Positions 7,910 through 17,700 of a DNA stretch of 64,000 nt are shown here, one piece after another. The translations under genes were made by a program, and so were the position numbers. The first letter of the stretch is position 1; each line of letters begins with the position of its first letter. The DNA comes from Leifsonia sp. ZF2019 (GTDB lineage Bacteria > Actinomycetota > Actinomycetes > Actinomycetales > Microbacteriaceae), in assembly GCF_019924635.1 (NCBI RefSeq), contig NZ_CP065037.1, forward strand, positions 2,294,001 through 2,358,000, read 5' to 3'. The notes beneath the pieces are model-generated. The model was not told the origin of the DNA. It saw nothing but the letters and a program-made list of their open reading frames with translations, and did not search any database.

Positions 7910-8766
7910 GCGCGGGTGGGGGCTGGCGGTTCGCCTTCTCCAAGCGCTGGCTCGGTTACCTGGCGTTCGCCGTGGCGTTCGCGATCGCCTGCGGGTTCCT
8001 CTCCAACTGGCAGTTGGCGCGAAGCAAGGAGGCGGCGGCTGCGAACGCTCTCATCGCGCAGAACTTCGACTCGAAGCCCGTGCCCTTGACCGAGGAGCTC
8101 CCCTCTCTGACGGCGTACGCGAAGAATCAGGAATGGACGCGCGTCACCGTCACGGGCACCTACGAACCCGACCGCCAGCTGCTGGCGCGGAATCGGCCGT
8201 TCAACGGCAACCCGGGCTTCGAGGTCCTCACCCCGCTGCGCACGGCCGACGGCGCGCTCTTCATCGTCGACCGCGGCTGGGTGCCGACCGGGAACGACTC
8301 CGACGACCCCGACACGGTGCCGGCGCCGCCGACCGGTACCGTCACCGTCGTGGCGCGCCTCAAGGCCAGCGAGCCGGCGATATCCGGCCGCACCGCGTCG
8401 GGTGACCAGGTGGGCACGATCCAGCTCTCGGTGGTCAAGGAGAAGCTCGGCGGAGCCGACGTCTACACGGGCGCATACGGCCTCCTGGACTCCGAGGACC
8501 CGGCTCCCGCCACCGCACCGACCCCGACGGTGACGACACCGCCCACGCAGGACGAGGGCCTCCACTGGTCGTACATGATCCAGTGGATCATCTTCGCGAT
8601 CATCGGCTTCTTCGGTCTCGGCTACGCGCTGCGAACCGAGTACCGCAAACGCAACGAGGACGACCCCGCCGAGAAGGCGCGTGCGGCCGAACGCGAGCGC
8701 AAGCGCGCCCTCAAGCGGACCGACGCCGACGTGGAGGACGAGCTCCTCGACGCCTCCTCCCGCTGA
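7906..8766 (+). CDS. SURF1 family cytochrome oxidase assembly protein
   Basis: A 286-residue protein with a transmembrane segment at about 14-32, an extracytoplasmic domain and a second transmembrane segment at about 211-233. Between them are the SURF1 landmarks: WQLARSKEA, RVTVTGTY, GFEVLTPL and VDRGWVP. SURF1 proteins help assemble heme-copper oxidases, in some bacteria by handling heme a. The heme A genes ctaA and ctaB lie 6-8 kb away. The C-terminal tail of some 50 residues is highly charged (KRNEDDPAEKARAAERERKR) and cytoplasmic. GTG start at 7906 overlaps the previous stop. Confidence 0.88.
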   Translation: MSAGGGWRFAFSKRWLGYLAFAVAFAIACGFLSNWQLARSKEAAAANALIAQNFDSKPVPLTEELPSLTAYAKNQEWTRVTVTGTYEPDRQLLARNRPFNGNPGFEVLTPLRTADGALFIVDRGWVPTGNDSDDPDTVPAPPTGTVTVVARLKASEPAISGRTASGDQVGTIQLSVVKEKLGGADVYTGAYGLLDSEDPAPATAPTPTVTTPPTQDEGLHWSYMIQWIIFAIIGFFGLGYALRTEYRKRNEDDPAEKARAAERERKRALKRTDADVEDELLDASSR

Positions 8767-8775
8767 CCCCCGGCA

Positions 8776-8831
8776 CATTTGGACCACATGTGCACTCTGA
8801 GACCCTCAGAGTCGGCATTCGGTCCGAATGG
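8776..8831. terminator. Nested hairpin between SURF1 and ABC-F genes
   Basis: ACTCTGAG at 8794-8801 pairs perfectly with CTCAGAGT at 8805-8812. Imperfect outer arms (CATTTGGACC and GGTCCGAATG) extend the stem. The genes on either side converge, so it likely terminates both. Confidence 0.65.
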
Positions 8832-8837
8832 CGGAGG

Positions 8838-10436
<1,599 letters not shown>

Positions 10437-10460
10437 GATGAATCCTTGTCTTTCAGAGGT

Positions 10461-10492
10461 CATCCGCCCCGGACCGAGGTCCGGGGCGGATG
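10461..10492. terminator. Perfect 15-bp hairpin upstream of the ABC-F gene
   Basis: Positions 10461-10475 pair perfectly with 10478-10492 around a 2-nt loop. It lies between sufT and the ABC-F gene, both on the minus strand. It has no U-tract on that side. It may end suf transcription or act as an attenuator for the ABC-F gene. Confidence 0.6.
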
Positions 10493-10514
10493 GAGGTGAT
10501 GATGAGGGTGCGGG

Positions 10515-10844
10515 TCAGATGGCGAAGCCGAGCGCGCGCATCATGTCACGACCGTCGTCCGTGATCCGCTCCGGGCCCCACGGCGGCATCCACACCCAGT
10601 TGATCCGGAACGCCTCGACGATGCCGTCGAGCGACTCGGCGGTCTGCTCCTCCAGCACATCTGTGAGGGGGCAGCCCGCGCTCGTCAACGTCATCGAGAT
10701 GATGAGAGCGTTGTTCTCGTCGTCCCAGCCCAGATCGTAGATCAGGCCGAGGTCGACGACGTTGATCCCGAGCTCGGGATCCATGACGTTCTTCAGCGCC
10801 TCTTCGACCTGGTCGAAGAGCGCCGGACTCAGCGTGGCGACCAT
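10515..10844 (-). CDS. sufT: Metal-sulfur cluster assembly factor, SufT/DUF59
   Basis: A 109-residue MIP18/DUF59 domain protein. It has DPELGINVVDLGLIYDL (about 22-38) and the conserved cysteine C58 in TSAGCPLT, which is thought to be needed for Fe-S maturation. SufT-type proteins help deliver Fe-S clusters to target proteins. It follows sufC by 10 bp. In many actinobacteria sufS and sufU stand between sufC and sufT; they are missing here. A TAGGCT hexamer that overlaps the sufC stop codon lies 6 nt before the ATG, so a separate leaderless transcript is possible. Confidence 0.9.
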   Translation of the reverse strand: MVATLSPALFDQVEEALKNVMDPELGINVVDLGLIYDLGWDDENNALIISMTLTSAGCPLTDVLEEQTAESLDGIVEAFRINWVWMPPWGPERITDDGRDMMRALGFAI

Positions 10845-10853
10845 GGGACGAGC

Positions 10854-11648
<795 letters not shown>

Positions 11649-11653
11649 GGTGT

Positions 11654-11980
11654 TCAAATCTCTTTCGTAACGTTCGGGTCGATGAAGACGTCGCCGTCGA
11701 TCAGCTCGACCGCGTAGACGGGGACGGGCTCGTACGCCGGGAGGTTGAGGGGCTTGCCGGTGAGCAGGGAGAACTGGGAGCCGTGCGCCCAGCACTCGAG
11801 GGTCTCGCCTTCGACGAAGCCCTCGGACAGCGAGATCTCGCCGTGGGTGCAGGTGTCGCCGATCGCGTGGACGTCGCCCGCGGAGTCTTTGACGACCGCG
11901 ATCGCGACGCCGTCCACGACGACACGGGTGGCCTGGTTCTCCACCAGCTCCGCGACGGCGAGCACGCGCGTGGCACCCAT
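11654..11980 (-). CDS. Rieske [2Fe-2S] ferredoxin of the suf operon
   Basis: A 108-residue protein with one Rieske domain. The ligands are C44 and H46 (CTHG) and C63 and H66 (CWAH), binding a [2Fe-2S] cluster. Annotation pipelines often call it a non-heme iron oxygenase ferredoxin subunit, but no oxygenase gene is near. Its place between sufD and sufC, with 1-bp stop/start overlap to sufD, argues for a role as an electron donor in Fe-S assembly. That role is inferred from position, which is common in actinobacterial suf operons. Confidence 0.9.
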   Translation of the reverse strand: MGATRVLAVAELVENQATRVVVDGVAIAVVKDSAGDVHAIGDTCTHGEISLSEGFVEGETLECWAHGSQFSLLTGKPLNLPAYEPVPVYAVELIDGDVFIDPNVTKEI

Positions 11981-13161
11981 CAGCCGGCCGCCACGACGGA
12001 GGCTGCCAGCTCCGCCTCGATGGCGGCCTGGAGGCGCTCCTGCAGGGCGGGCGAGCCGATCTGCTGGACGATCTCGAAGAGGAAGCCACGCACGACGAGT
12101 CGGCGCGCCTCCTCCTCCGGGATGCCGCGCGACTGCAGATAGAACAGCTGCTCGTCGTCGAACCGCCCGGTGGCACTGGCGTGCCCGGCGCCGACGATGT
12201 CGCCGGTCTCGATCTCCAGGTTCGGCACCGAGTCGGCGCGGGCGCGGTCGGTGAGGACCAGGTTGCGGTTCTGCTCGTAGGTGTCGGTGCCGACGGCCTT
12301 CGGCCCGATCAGCACGTCGCCGATCCAGACCGTGCGTGCACCCTCGCCCTGCAGCGCGCCCTTGTAGGTGACGCGGCTGCGGGTCTCGGGACCGTCGTGA
12401 TGCACGTACACCTGCTGCTCGAGGTGCTGGCTCGCGTCGGCGAAGTACGCGCCGAGGAGCTCCGCGTCCGAGCGGGCGCCGGCCAGGTGGGCCGACGGGT
12501 TCAGGCGGACGATCGAGCCGCCGAGCGTGACGGCGACGTGCTTGAGGCGCGCGCCCTCGGCCAGCTCCGCGAAGTGCGCAGCCACGTGGACGGCCTCGTC
12601 TTCCCACTCCTGAACGGTGACGACGGTCACGTCCGCGTCGGCCCCGACGAGGAACTCGACGTTCTCGGCGAGGTGCGCGGCGCCGCTGTTCTGCAGGATG
12701 AGCGTGCCGCGGGCGCCGGGGGCGATCTCGACGACCGTGTGCGCGGCGCGCGGGGCGGCGCCGAGGGACGCGCGGGTCACCGTCGCCTCCTTCGCGTCGT
12801 CACCGGAGAAGCCGATCAGCAGTGCCTGCTCGAACGCAGTCCACGCGTTGGCGGAGACGCGGTCCTCCGGGAGGCCGGCGGCACCGACGCGGGCGTCGTC
12901 GCGAGCGATCCACGAGGTGGTCACGCCGGGGGCGTCGACGACATCGACGGTGTATGGGGAGCCGTCGAGCTCACCGGTGAGGAGCTCGGTGAGCCGCGCG
13001 ACGGGCGTGTACTTCCACATGACCTCGCGGCCGGTGACCGCCGGGAAGTCGGCGACGTCGGTCGAGGTGAAGCGCTCGGAACGGGTCTGGACGGGGACGG
13101 GCGCGCGCATGTGGGACGGAGCGACGGCCGCCGTGTCGATCGTGGGGGTCGTGGACGTCAT
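11980..13161 (-). CDS. sufD: Fe-S cluster assembly protein SufD
   Basis: A 393-residue member of the SufB/SufD family, a right-handed beta-helix protein that pairs with SufB as scaffold. The C-terminal core shows the family motifs IGDVLIGPKAVGTDTYEQNRNL, ARADSVPNLEIETGDIVGAGHASATGRFDDEQLFYLQSRGIPEEEA (family core at about 285-350), with the conserved His in GHASATG. The N-terminal third is divergent from SufB, as expected for SufD. It ends 1 bp into the Rieske gene and begins 1 bp after the sufB stop, so all are one transcript. Confidence 0.93.
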   Translation of the reverse strand: MTSTTPTIDTAAVAPSHMRAPVPVQTRSERFTSTDVADFPAVTGREVMWKYTPVARLTELLTGELDGSPYTVDVVDAPGVTTSWIARDDARVGAAGLPEDRVSANAWTAFEQALLIGFSGDDAKEATVTRASLGAAPRAAHTVVEIAPGARGTLILQNSGAAHLAENVEFLVGADADVTVVTVQEWEDEAVHVAAHFAELAEGARLKHVAVTLGGSIVRLNPSAHLAGARSDAELLGAYFADASQHLEQQVYVHHDGPETRSRVTYKGALQGEGARTVWIGDVLIGPKAVGTDTYEQNRNLVLTDRARADSVPNLEIETGDIVGAGHASATGRFDDEQLFYLQSRGIPEEEARRLVVRGFLFEIVQQIGSPALQERLQAAIEAELAASVVAAG

Positions 13162-13162
13162 T

Positions 13163-14581
13163 TCAGCCGACAGAGCCTTCCATGCCCATCTCGATGAGCT
13201 TGTTGAGTTCGAGTGCGTATTCCATCGGGAGCTCGCGAGCGATCGGCTCGATGAAGCCGCGGACGATCATGGCCATCGCCTCGTCCTCCGGCATGCCCCG
13301 GGACATCAGGTAGAAGAGCTGCTCCTCGCTCACCCGCGAGACGGTCGCCTCGTGGCCGAGCTGCACGTCGTCCACCCGGATGTCGATCGCCGGGTAGGTG
13401 TCCGAGCGCGAGATCGTGTCGACCAGCAGGGCGTCGCAGCGCACCGTGTTGGCGGCGTGGTGCGCGTTCGCATCCACCCGCACCTCGCCGCGATAGCCGG
13501 CACGGCCGCCGCCGCGCGCGATCGACTTCGAGACGATCGACGACTGCGTGTACGGCGCCATGTGGATCATCTTCGCCCCGGCGTCCTGGTGCTGGCCCGG
13601 GCCCGCGAAGGCGACCGAGAGGGTCTCCCCCTTGGCGTGCTCGCCCATCAGGTAGATCGACGGGTACTTCATCGTCACCTTGGAACCGATGTTGCCGTCG
13701 ATCCACTCCATGGTCGCGCCCTCGGCCGCGGTGGCCCGCTTGGTCACGAGGTTGTAGACGTTGTTGGACCAGTTCTGGATGGTCGTGTAGCGCACGCGCG
13801 CGTTCTTCTTCACGATGATCTCGACGACCGCCGAGTGCAGCGAGTCCGACTTGTAGATCGGGGCGGTGCAGCCCTCGATGTAGTGGACGTAGCTGCCCTC
13901 GTCGGCGATGATCAGCGTGCGCTCGAACTGGCCCATGTTCTCCGTGTTGATGCGGAAGTAGGCCTGGAGCGGGATCTCGACGTGGACGCCCTTCGGGACG
14001 TAGACGAACGAGCCGCCCGACCACACGGCGGTGTTCAGCGCGGCGAACTTGTTGTCGCCGGAGGGGATGACCGTTCCGAAGTACTCTTCGAAGAACTCGG
14101 GGTGCTCCTTGAGCGCGGTGTCCGTGTCCATGAAGATCACGCCCTGAGCCTCGAGCTCCTCGTTGATCTGGTGGTAGACGACCTCGGACTCGTACTGCGC
14201 GGCGACGCCGGCGACGAGGCGCTGGCGCTCCGCCTCCGGGATGCCCAGCTTCTCGTACGTGTTCTTGATGTCCTCGGGCAGGTCCTCCCAGGTCTGGGCC
14301 TGCTTCTCCGTGGATCGCACGAAGTACTTGATGTTGTCGAAGTCGATCTCCGACAGGTCCGCGCCCCAGGTGGGCATCGGCTTGCGCTCGAAGAGCTGGA
14401 GCGCCTTGAGACGCCGTTGCAGCATCCAGTCCGGTTCGTCCTTCAGCGCGGAGATGTCGGTGACCACCTCCGGCGAGAGGCCGCGACGCGCGGTGGCGCC
14501 CGCCGCGTCGGAGTCGGCCCAGCCGAACTCGTACTGCCCGAGGCTGTTGAGTTCTGGCCGGTCGATCAGGATGTCTGACAT
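13163..14581 (-). CDS. sufB: Fe-S cluster assembly protein SufB
   Basis: A 472-residue SufB, the scaffold on which the nascent Fe-S cluster forms. Landmarks are the N-terminal [13 protein letters not shown] region, the [28 protein letters not shown] block, [17 protein letters not shown], and the C-terminal [21 protein letters not shown]. It is first in the operon, with AAGGAAAGAGG 5 nt before the ATG. No SufR-type repressor gene is adjacent; the divergent neighbour is ctaA, 317 bp away. Regulation is not evident, though a minus-strand TAGGTT at 14695-14700 could be the operon -10. Confidence 0.95.
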   Translation of the reverse strand: MSDILIDRPELNSLGQYEFGWADSDAAGATARRGLSPEVVTDISALKDEPDWMLQRRLKALQLFERKPMPTWGADLSEIDFDNIKYFVRSTEKQAQTWEDLPEDIKNTYEKLGIPEAERQRLVAGVAAQYESEVVYHQINEELEAQGVIFMDTDTALKEHPEFFEEYFGTVIPSGDNKFAALNTAVWSGGSFVYVPKGVHVEIPLQAYFRINTENMGQFERTLIIADEGSYVHYIEGCTAPIYKSDSLHSAVVEIIVKKNARVRYTTIQNWSNNVYNLVTKRATAAEGATMEWIDGNIGSKVTMKYPSIYLMGEHAKGETLSVAFAGPGQHQDAGAKMIHMAPYTQSSIVSKSIARGGGRAGYRGEVRVDANAHHAANTVRCDALLVDTISRSDTYPAIDIRVDDVQLGHEATVSRVSEEQLFYLMSRGMPEDEAMAMIVRGFIEPIARELPMEYALELNKLIEMGMEGSVG

Positions 14582-14898
14582 GTCTACCTCTTTCCTTCCA
14601 CTCGTAACCGGATATCAGTCCGGCTCATTCCTCTCGGGCGGCAAGCGCTGGCCTGCCGATCGGGCGTCCTGATTGTGCGGGTGGCTGGTGTGCGAACCTA
14701 AAATGATCGAAGACGACGGGCGACTGTGCCCTGGCCGCTTCGCGTCGGACTGCCGTTCTCGGCAGGGGCGCGGGCGGGCACGCGCAGGAGCGCGTTCTCG
14801 AACCCATCGATTCTACAGGTGCGGGCCGGTAAATGTAGAGGCGCGCCCTGCGCGTTGGCCGAGTATCCGAACCACACCGAGAAAGCCCCTAGGAAGAC
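14582..14898. other. Divergent promoter region of sufB and ctaA
   Basis: This 317-bp gap has no supported gene. It carries the ribosome binding sites of both neighbours and a possible sufB -10 (TAGGTT, minus, 14695-14700), giving a leader of about 105 nt. A short inverted repeat CTACA ... TGTAG lies near 14813-14838 on the ctaA side; its meaning is unknown. Confidence 0.5.
14695..14700 (-). promoter_or_regulatory. Possible -10 of the suf operon
   Basis: TAGGTT on the minus strand, 114 nt before the sufB ATG. There is no convincing -35 element. Confidence 0.3.
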
Positions 14899-15843
14899 AT
14901 GAAGCGCATCATCGCCTGGCTGCCCGACCGCGTCGACACCCGGCTGAAGGTGATCGGCTGGGTCTACCTGGTCGGCCAGATCGTACTGGTGGGCACCGGG
15001 GGCCTCGTCCGGCTGACCTCGAGCGGCCTCGGCTGCCCGACCTGGCCGAAGTGCACGGACGACTCCTTGGTCAACACGCCCGAGATGGGCATCCACGGGG
15101 TGATCGAGTTCGGCAACCGCCTGCTGGGCGTCGTGCTCGGCATCATCGCCATCGTCGCCTTCCTGATGGTGCTCAAGCTGCGCCGATCGCGGCCGGAGCT
15201 CTTCTGGCTCACGCTTCTCGCCGGGCTCGGCATCCCCGCACAGGCCGTGATCGGCGGCCTGAGCGTGCTCACGGACCTCAACCCGTACGTGGTGGGCCTG
15301 CACTTCGTGATCTCGACGGTCCTCGTCGCGCTGTGCGCGGCCTTCCTCCTGCGTCTCTACGCCGTGCCCGGCCCCCGGGTGCGCGCCGTTCCCGCCTGGT
15401 TCGCCGGCCTGGCGCACCTCACCAGCTTCGTCGTCGCGGTCACCATCGTCGTCGGCATCCTGACGACCGGCTCCGGGCCGCACTCGGGTGACACAAAGGC
15501 GAGCCGCAACGGGCTGAACCCCGAGATCCTGGAGCACGTGCACGCGATCCCCGCCTACGTGACCTTCGGGCTCACGCTGGTGCTCGTCATCGCGTCGCTC
15601 CGCATCCGGACGACCCCCGTGCACCGCTACGCGATGTACCTGCTGGCGGTGGAGGTGCTCCAGATCGCAGTGGGCCTCATCCAGGCGAACACCGGACTGC
15701 CGGGGATCCTGGTCGGCATCCACATGATGCTCGCTGCGCTGCTCGCGGCGGCGATGACTGCCGTCGTCATGTCGCTGAAGGCGCCCGTCGCAGCCGACGA
15801 CGCGCGCGAGGGATCAGCGGTCAGCGGGGCTGTCGCCGCGTAG
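14899..15843 (+). CDS. ctaA: Heme A synthase
   Basis: A 314-residue integral membrane protein with about eight transmembrane helices, which oxidises the C8 methyl of heme O to give heme A for cytochrome aa3 oxidase. The family features are TSSGLGCPTWPKC after helix 1 with the paired cysteines of the extracytoplasmic loop, and conserved helix histidines in HGVIEFGNR, LHFVIST, HVHAIPAYV and IHMMLA. The ATG follows GGAAGAC. The 3' end overlaps the convergent acetyltransferase gene by 30 bp. Its partner ctaB lies just beyond that gene. Confidence 0.94.
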   Translation: MKRIIAWLPDRVDTRLKVIGWVYLVGQIVLVGTGGLVRLTSSGLGCPTWPKCTDDSLVNTPEMGIHGVIEFGNRLLGVVLGIIAIVAFLMVLKLRRSRPELFWLTLLAGLGIPAQAVIGGLSVLTDLNPYVVGLHFVISTVLVALCAAFLLRLYAVPGPRVRAVPAWFAGLAHLTSFVVAVTIVVGILTTGSGPHSGDTKASRNGLNPEILEHVHAIPAYVTFGLTLVLVIASLRIRTTPVHRYAMYLLAVEVLQIAVGLIQANTGLPGILVGIHMMLAALLAAAMTAVVMSLKAPVAADDAREGSAVSGAVAA

Positions 15844-16362
15844 CAGCTCACCGACGAGGGCGTCGCGGTCCTCGTCGTGGAACCGCACCCGGTGCACGGC
15901 GCCCTCGTCGAAGCGGAACCCCACCGACGAGGCCAGCCGGCGGCTGACCTCGTTGCCGACCAGGCACTCCCACCGCAGTCGCTCGAACCCCAGGCCGTCT
16001 GTGGCGAGCGCATACGCGCAGACCGCCGTGAGGGCTTCCCGCATCACCCCGCGGCCGCGCGATCCCGGCTCGAGCCAGCAGCCGAGCGACGCCGAACCCG
16101 CCTTCTCGTCACGCCGCACCTCGACGACGCCGAGCAGCGGGGCGGTCTCCCCCGGCCGGATCGCCCACACCGTGTACTGCCCGCTCGCCAGGCCGTGCGG
16201 GCAGTAGCTGCGAACGAAGAACTCCGCGCTCGCGCGGGTGTACGGCTGCGGGAGCGGGACCCACCGCGAGGTGTCCTCGTCCTGGCACGCGGCCAGGACA
16301 GCGGGGATGTCGCTCTCGCGAGGGGCGTCGAGCACGAGCCGCGGCGTCCGGAGGGTCAGCAC
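15814..16362 (-). CDS. GNAT family N-acetyltransferase
   Basis: A 182-residue RimJ/RimL-type GNAT domain: it opens LTLRTPRLVLDAPRESD, has the acetyl-CoA pyrophosphate loop EPGSRGRGVMREAL (about 97-110) and the later FERLRWECLVGNEVSRRLASSVGFR block in which a neighbouring residue replaces the usual Asn of N-x-x-S-x-x-x. Such enzymes acetylate protein N-termini, amino sugars or small amines; the substrate cannot be told. It begins with GTG after a TAGCGT hexamer and lies between the two heme A genes on the opposite strand to ctaA, overlapping the ctaA 3' end by 30 bp. Confidence 0.85.
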   Translation of the reverse strand: MLTLRTPRLVLDAPRESDIPAVLAACQDEDTSRWVPLPQPYTRASAEFFVRSYCPHGLASGQYTVWAIRPGETAPLLGVVEVRRDEKAGSASLGCWLEPGSRGRGVMREALTAVCAYALATDGLGFERLRWECLVGNEVSRRLASSVGFRFDEGAVHRVRFHDEDRDALVGELLRGDSPADR

Positions 16363-16368
16363 CCTCCG

Positions 16369-16374
16369 ACGCTA
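16369..16374 (-). promoter_or_regulatory. Putative -10 of a leaderless promoter (GNAT gene)
   Basis: TAGCGT on the minus strand, 6 nt before the GTG at 16362. Confidence 0.5.
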
Positions 16375-16435
16375 GCAGCGGCGCCGGAGGCCGGGCCAGA
16401 ACGGGTCGGGCAGGCCGTACCCCGCTGCCGACGGC

Positions 16436-17356
16436 TCAGAACGGCAGCAGCGGGTCGATCGCGACGGCGAGGAAGATCAGGGTCAGGTAGGCGATGGAGC
16501 CGTGGAAGACGCGCATCGGCGACACCGACTCGTGCCGGATGGCGAGGTTGTAGAGGCGGTGCGACTCGTAGAGGAACCAGCCGCCCACCACGACCGAGAT
16601 CGCGATGTAGAAGAGGCCCATGTGCGCGACGGGGATGAGCAGCAGCGAGCACGCCACCATCGCCCATGCGTAGAGGATGACCTGCAGTCCGACGACGGCG
16701 CGGCCGCGGACGACCGCGAGCATGGGAACGCCCGCGTCCTTGTAGTCGGTGCGGTACTTCATCGACAGCGGCCAGTAGTGCGGCGGCGTCCAGAGGAAGA
16801 TGATGCCGAACAGGATGAACGGCGTCCAGTCGAGGGATCCCGTGACGGCCGCCCAGCCGATGAGCACGGGCATGCAGCCCGCGACTCCGCCCCACACGAT
16901 GTTCTGCGGCGTGCGGCGCTTGAGGATGAGCGTGTAGAAGACGACGTACAGGAGGATCGCGACGACCGAGAGCGCAGCGGCGAGCCAGTTCGTGAAGACG
17001 GCCAGCACGACGACCGAGGCGATTCCCAGCACCCACGAGAACACGAGCGCCTCGCGGTCGCTCAGCTCGCCGGTGACGAGCGGCCGGTTCTTCGTACGCC
17101 GCATCACGCGGTCGATGTCGCGGTCGATGTAGCAGTTGAAAGCGCCGGCGGAGCCCGCCGACATGTAGCCGCCGACCACCGTGGCCAGCACGAGCCAGAG
17201 GTTCGGGATGCCGTTCGCGGCGAGGATCATCGTCGGGACCGTCGTGACGAGCAGCAGCTCGACGACACGCGGCTTGGTCAGCGAGATGTACGCCTTGACC
17301 TTGCGCGCGACGCCGATTCGGCCCGGATCGACACGGCTCTCTACAGCGACGTCCAT
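16436..17356 (-). CDS. ctaB: Protoheme IX farnesyltransferase (heme O synthase)
   Basis: A 306-residue UbiA-type prenyltransferase with about nine transmembrane helices that farnesylates heme B to heme O, the substrate of CtaA. The first Asp-rich motif is [20 protein letters not shown], and the second region is [19 protein letters not shown]. The N-terminus before the first helix ([14 protein letters not shown]) is typical of CtaB. GAGGAG precedes the ATG. It is divergent from tkt, the usual actinobacterial arrangement. A TAGACT hexamer at 17448-17453 is a likely -10. Confidence 0.94.
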   Translation of the reverse strand: MDVAVESRVDPGRIGVARKVKAYISLTKPRVVELLLVTTVPTMILAANGIPNLWLVLATVVGGYMSAGSAGAFNCYIDRDIDRVMRRTKNRPLVTGELSDREALVFSWVLGIASVVVLAVFTNWLAAALSVVAILLYVVFYTLILKRRTPQNIVWGGVAGCMPVLIGWAAVTGSLDWTPFILFGIIFLWTPPHYWPLSMKYRTDYKDAGVPMLAVVRGRAVVGLQVILYAWAMVACSLLLIPVAHMGLFYIAISVVVGGWFLYESHRLYNLAIRHESVSPMRVFHGSIAYLTLIFLAVAIDPLLPF

Positions 17357-17447
17357 TGCTCCTCGTGATGTTCGCTCGTGCGACCGGGCGGTGCCGTTCG
17401 GGCGACCGCCGTCGTGGTCGAAGTCCTGCTGATCGCAGTCATGAGCA

Positions 17448-17453
17448 AGTCTA
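17448..17453 (-). promoter_or_regulatory. Putative -10 of ctaB
   Basis: TAGACT on the minus strand, giving a leader of about 85 nt before ctaB. No clear -35 element is seen. Confidence 0.4.
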
Positions 17454-17533
17454 CGACACCTCCGCGCCGGTACCCCGCTCCGAGCCGCTTCACAACCCGC
17501 TGAGGGAAGAGGGCACGTTTCGTGCGTGTTACC

Positions 17534-17539
17534 TATACT
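17534..17539 (+). promoter_or_regulatory. Putative -10 of the tkt operon
   Basis: TATACT, the closest match to the sigma-70 consensus in this region. It predicts a leader of about 155 nt before the tkt GTG. No clear -35 element is seen. Confidence 0.45.
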
Positions 17540-17700
17540 TGGAGGTGCTCGCCAGCCGGAGCCCGTTTCCCGTACGGCCGTTTGTAGGTGTCATCACGCA
17601 GACGGGGGCCTGGCGCCGATGACGTCCACGGCGCGCACTACCTCAACCGGTGCGGGTTTCACGACGACCCTCACCACATCTACGAAGGGTCAGTTTTCAC

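Larger units (their letters stand above)
17357..17700. other. Divergent promoter region of ctaB and tkt
   Basis: A 344-bp gap. I find a candidate -10 for each direction (17448-17453 minus, 17534-17539 plus) and no credible gene. Short open frames in it lack ribosome binding sites and family features. Confidence 0.6.

Noticed and set aside
14625-14807. A 60-codon minus-strand frame between sufB and ctaA
   Set aside because: Arg/Pro-rich composition, no ribosome binding site, and it would lie in the likely sufB leader. It does not resemble a SufR-type regulator.
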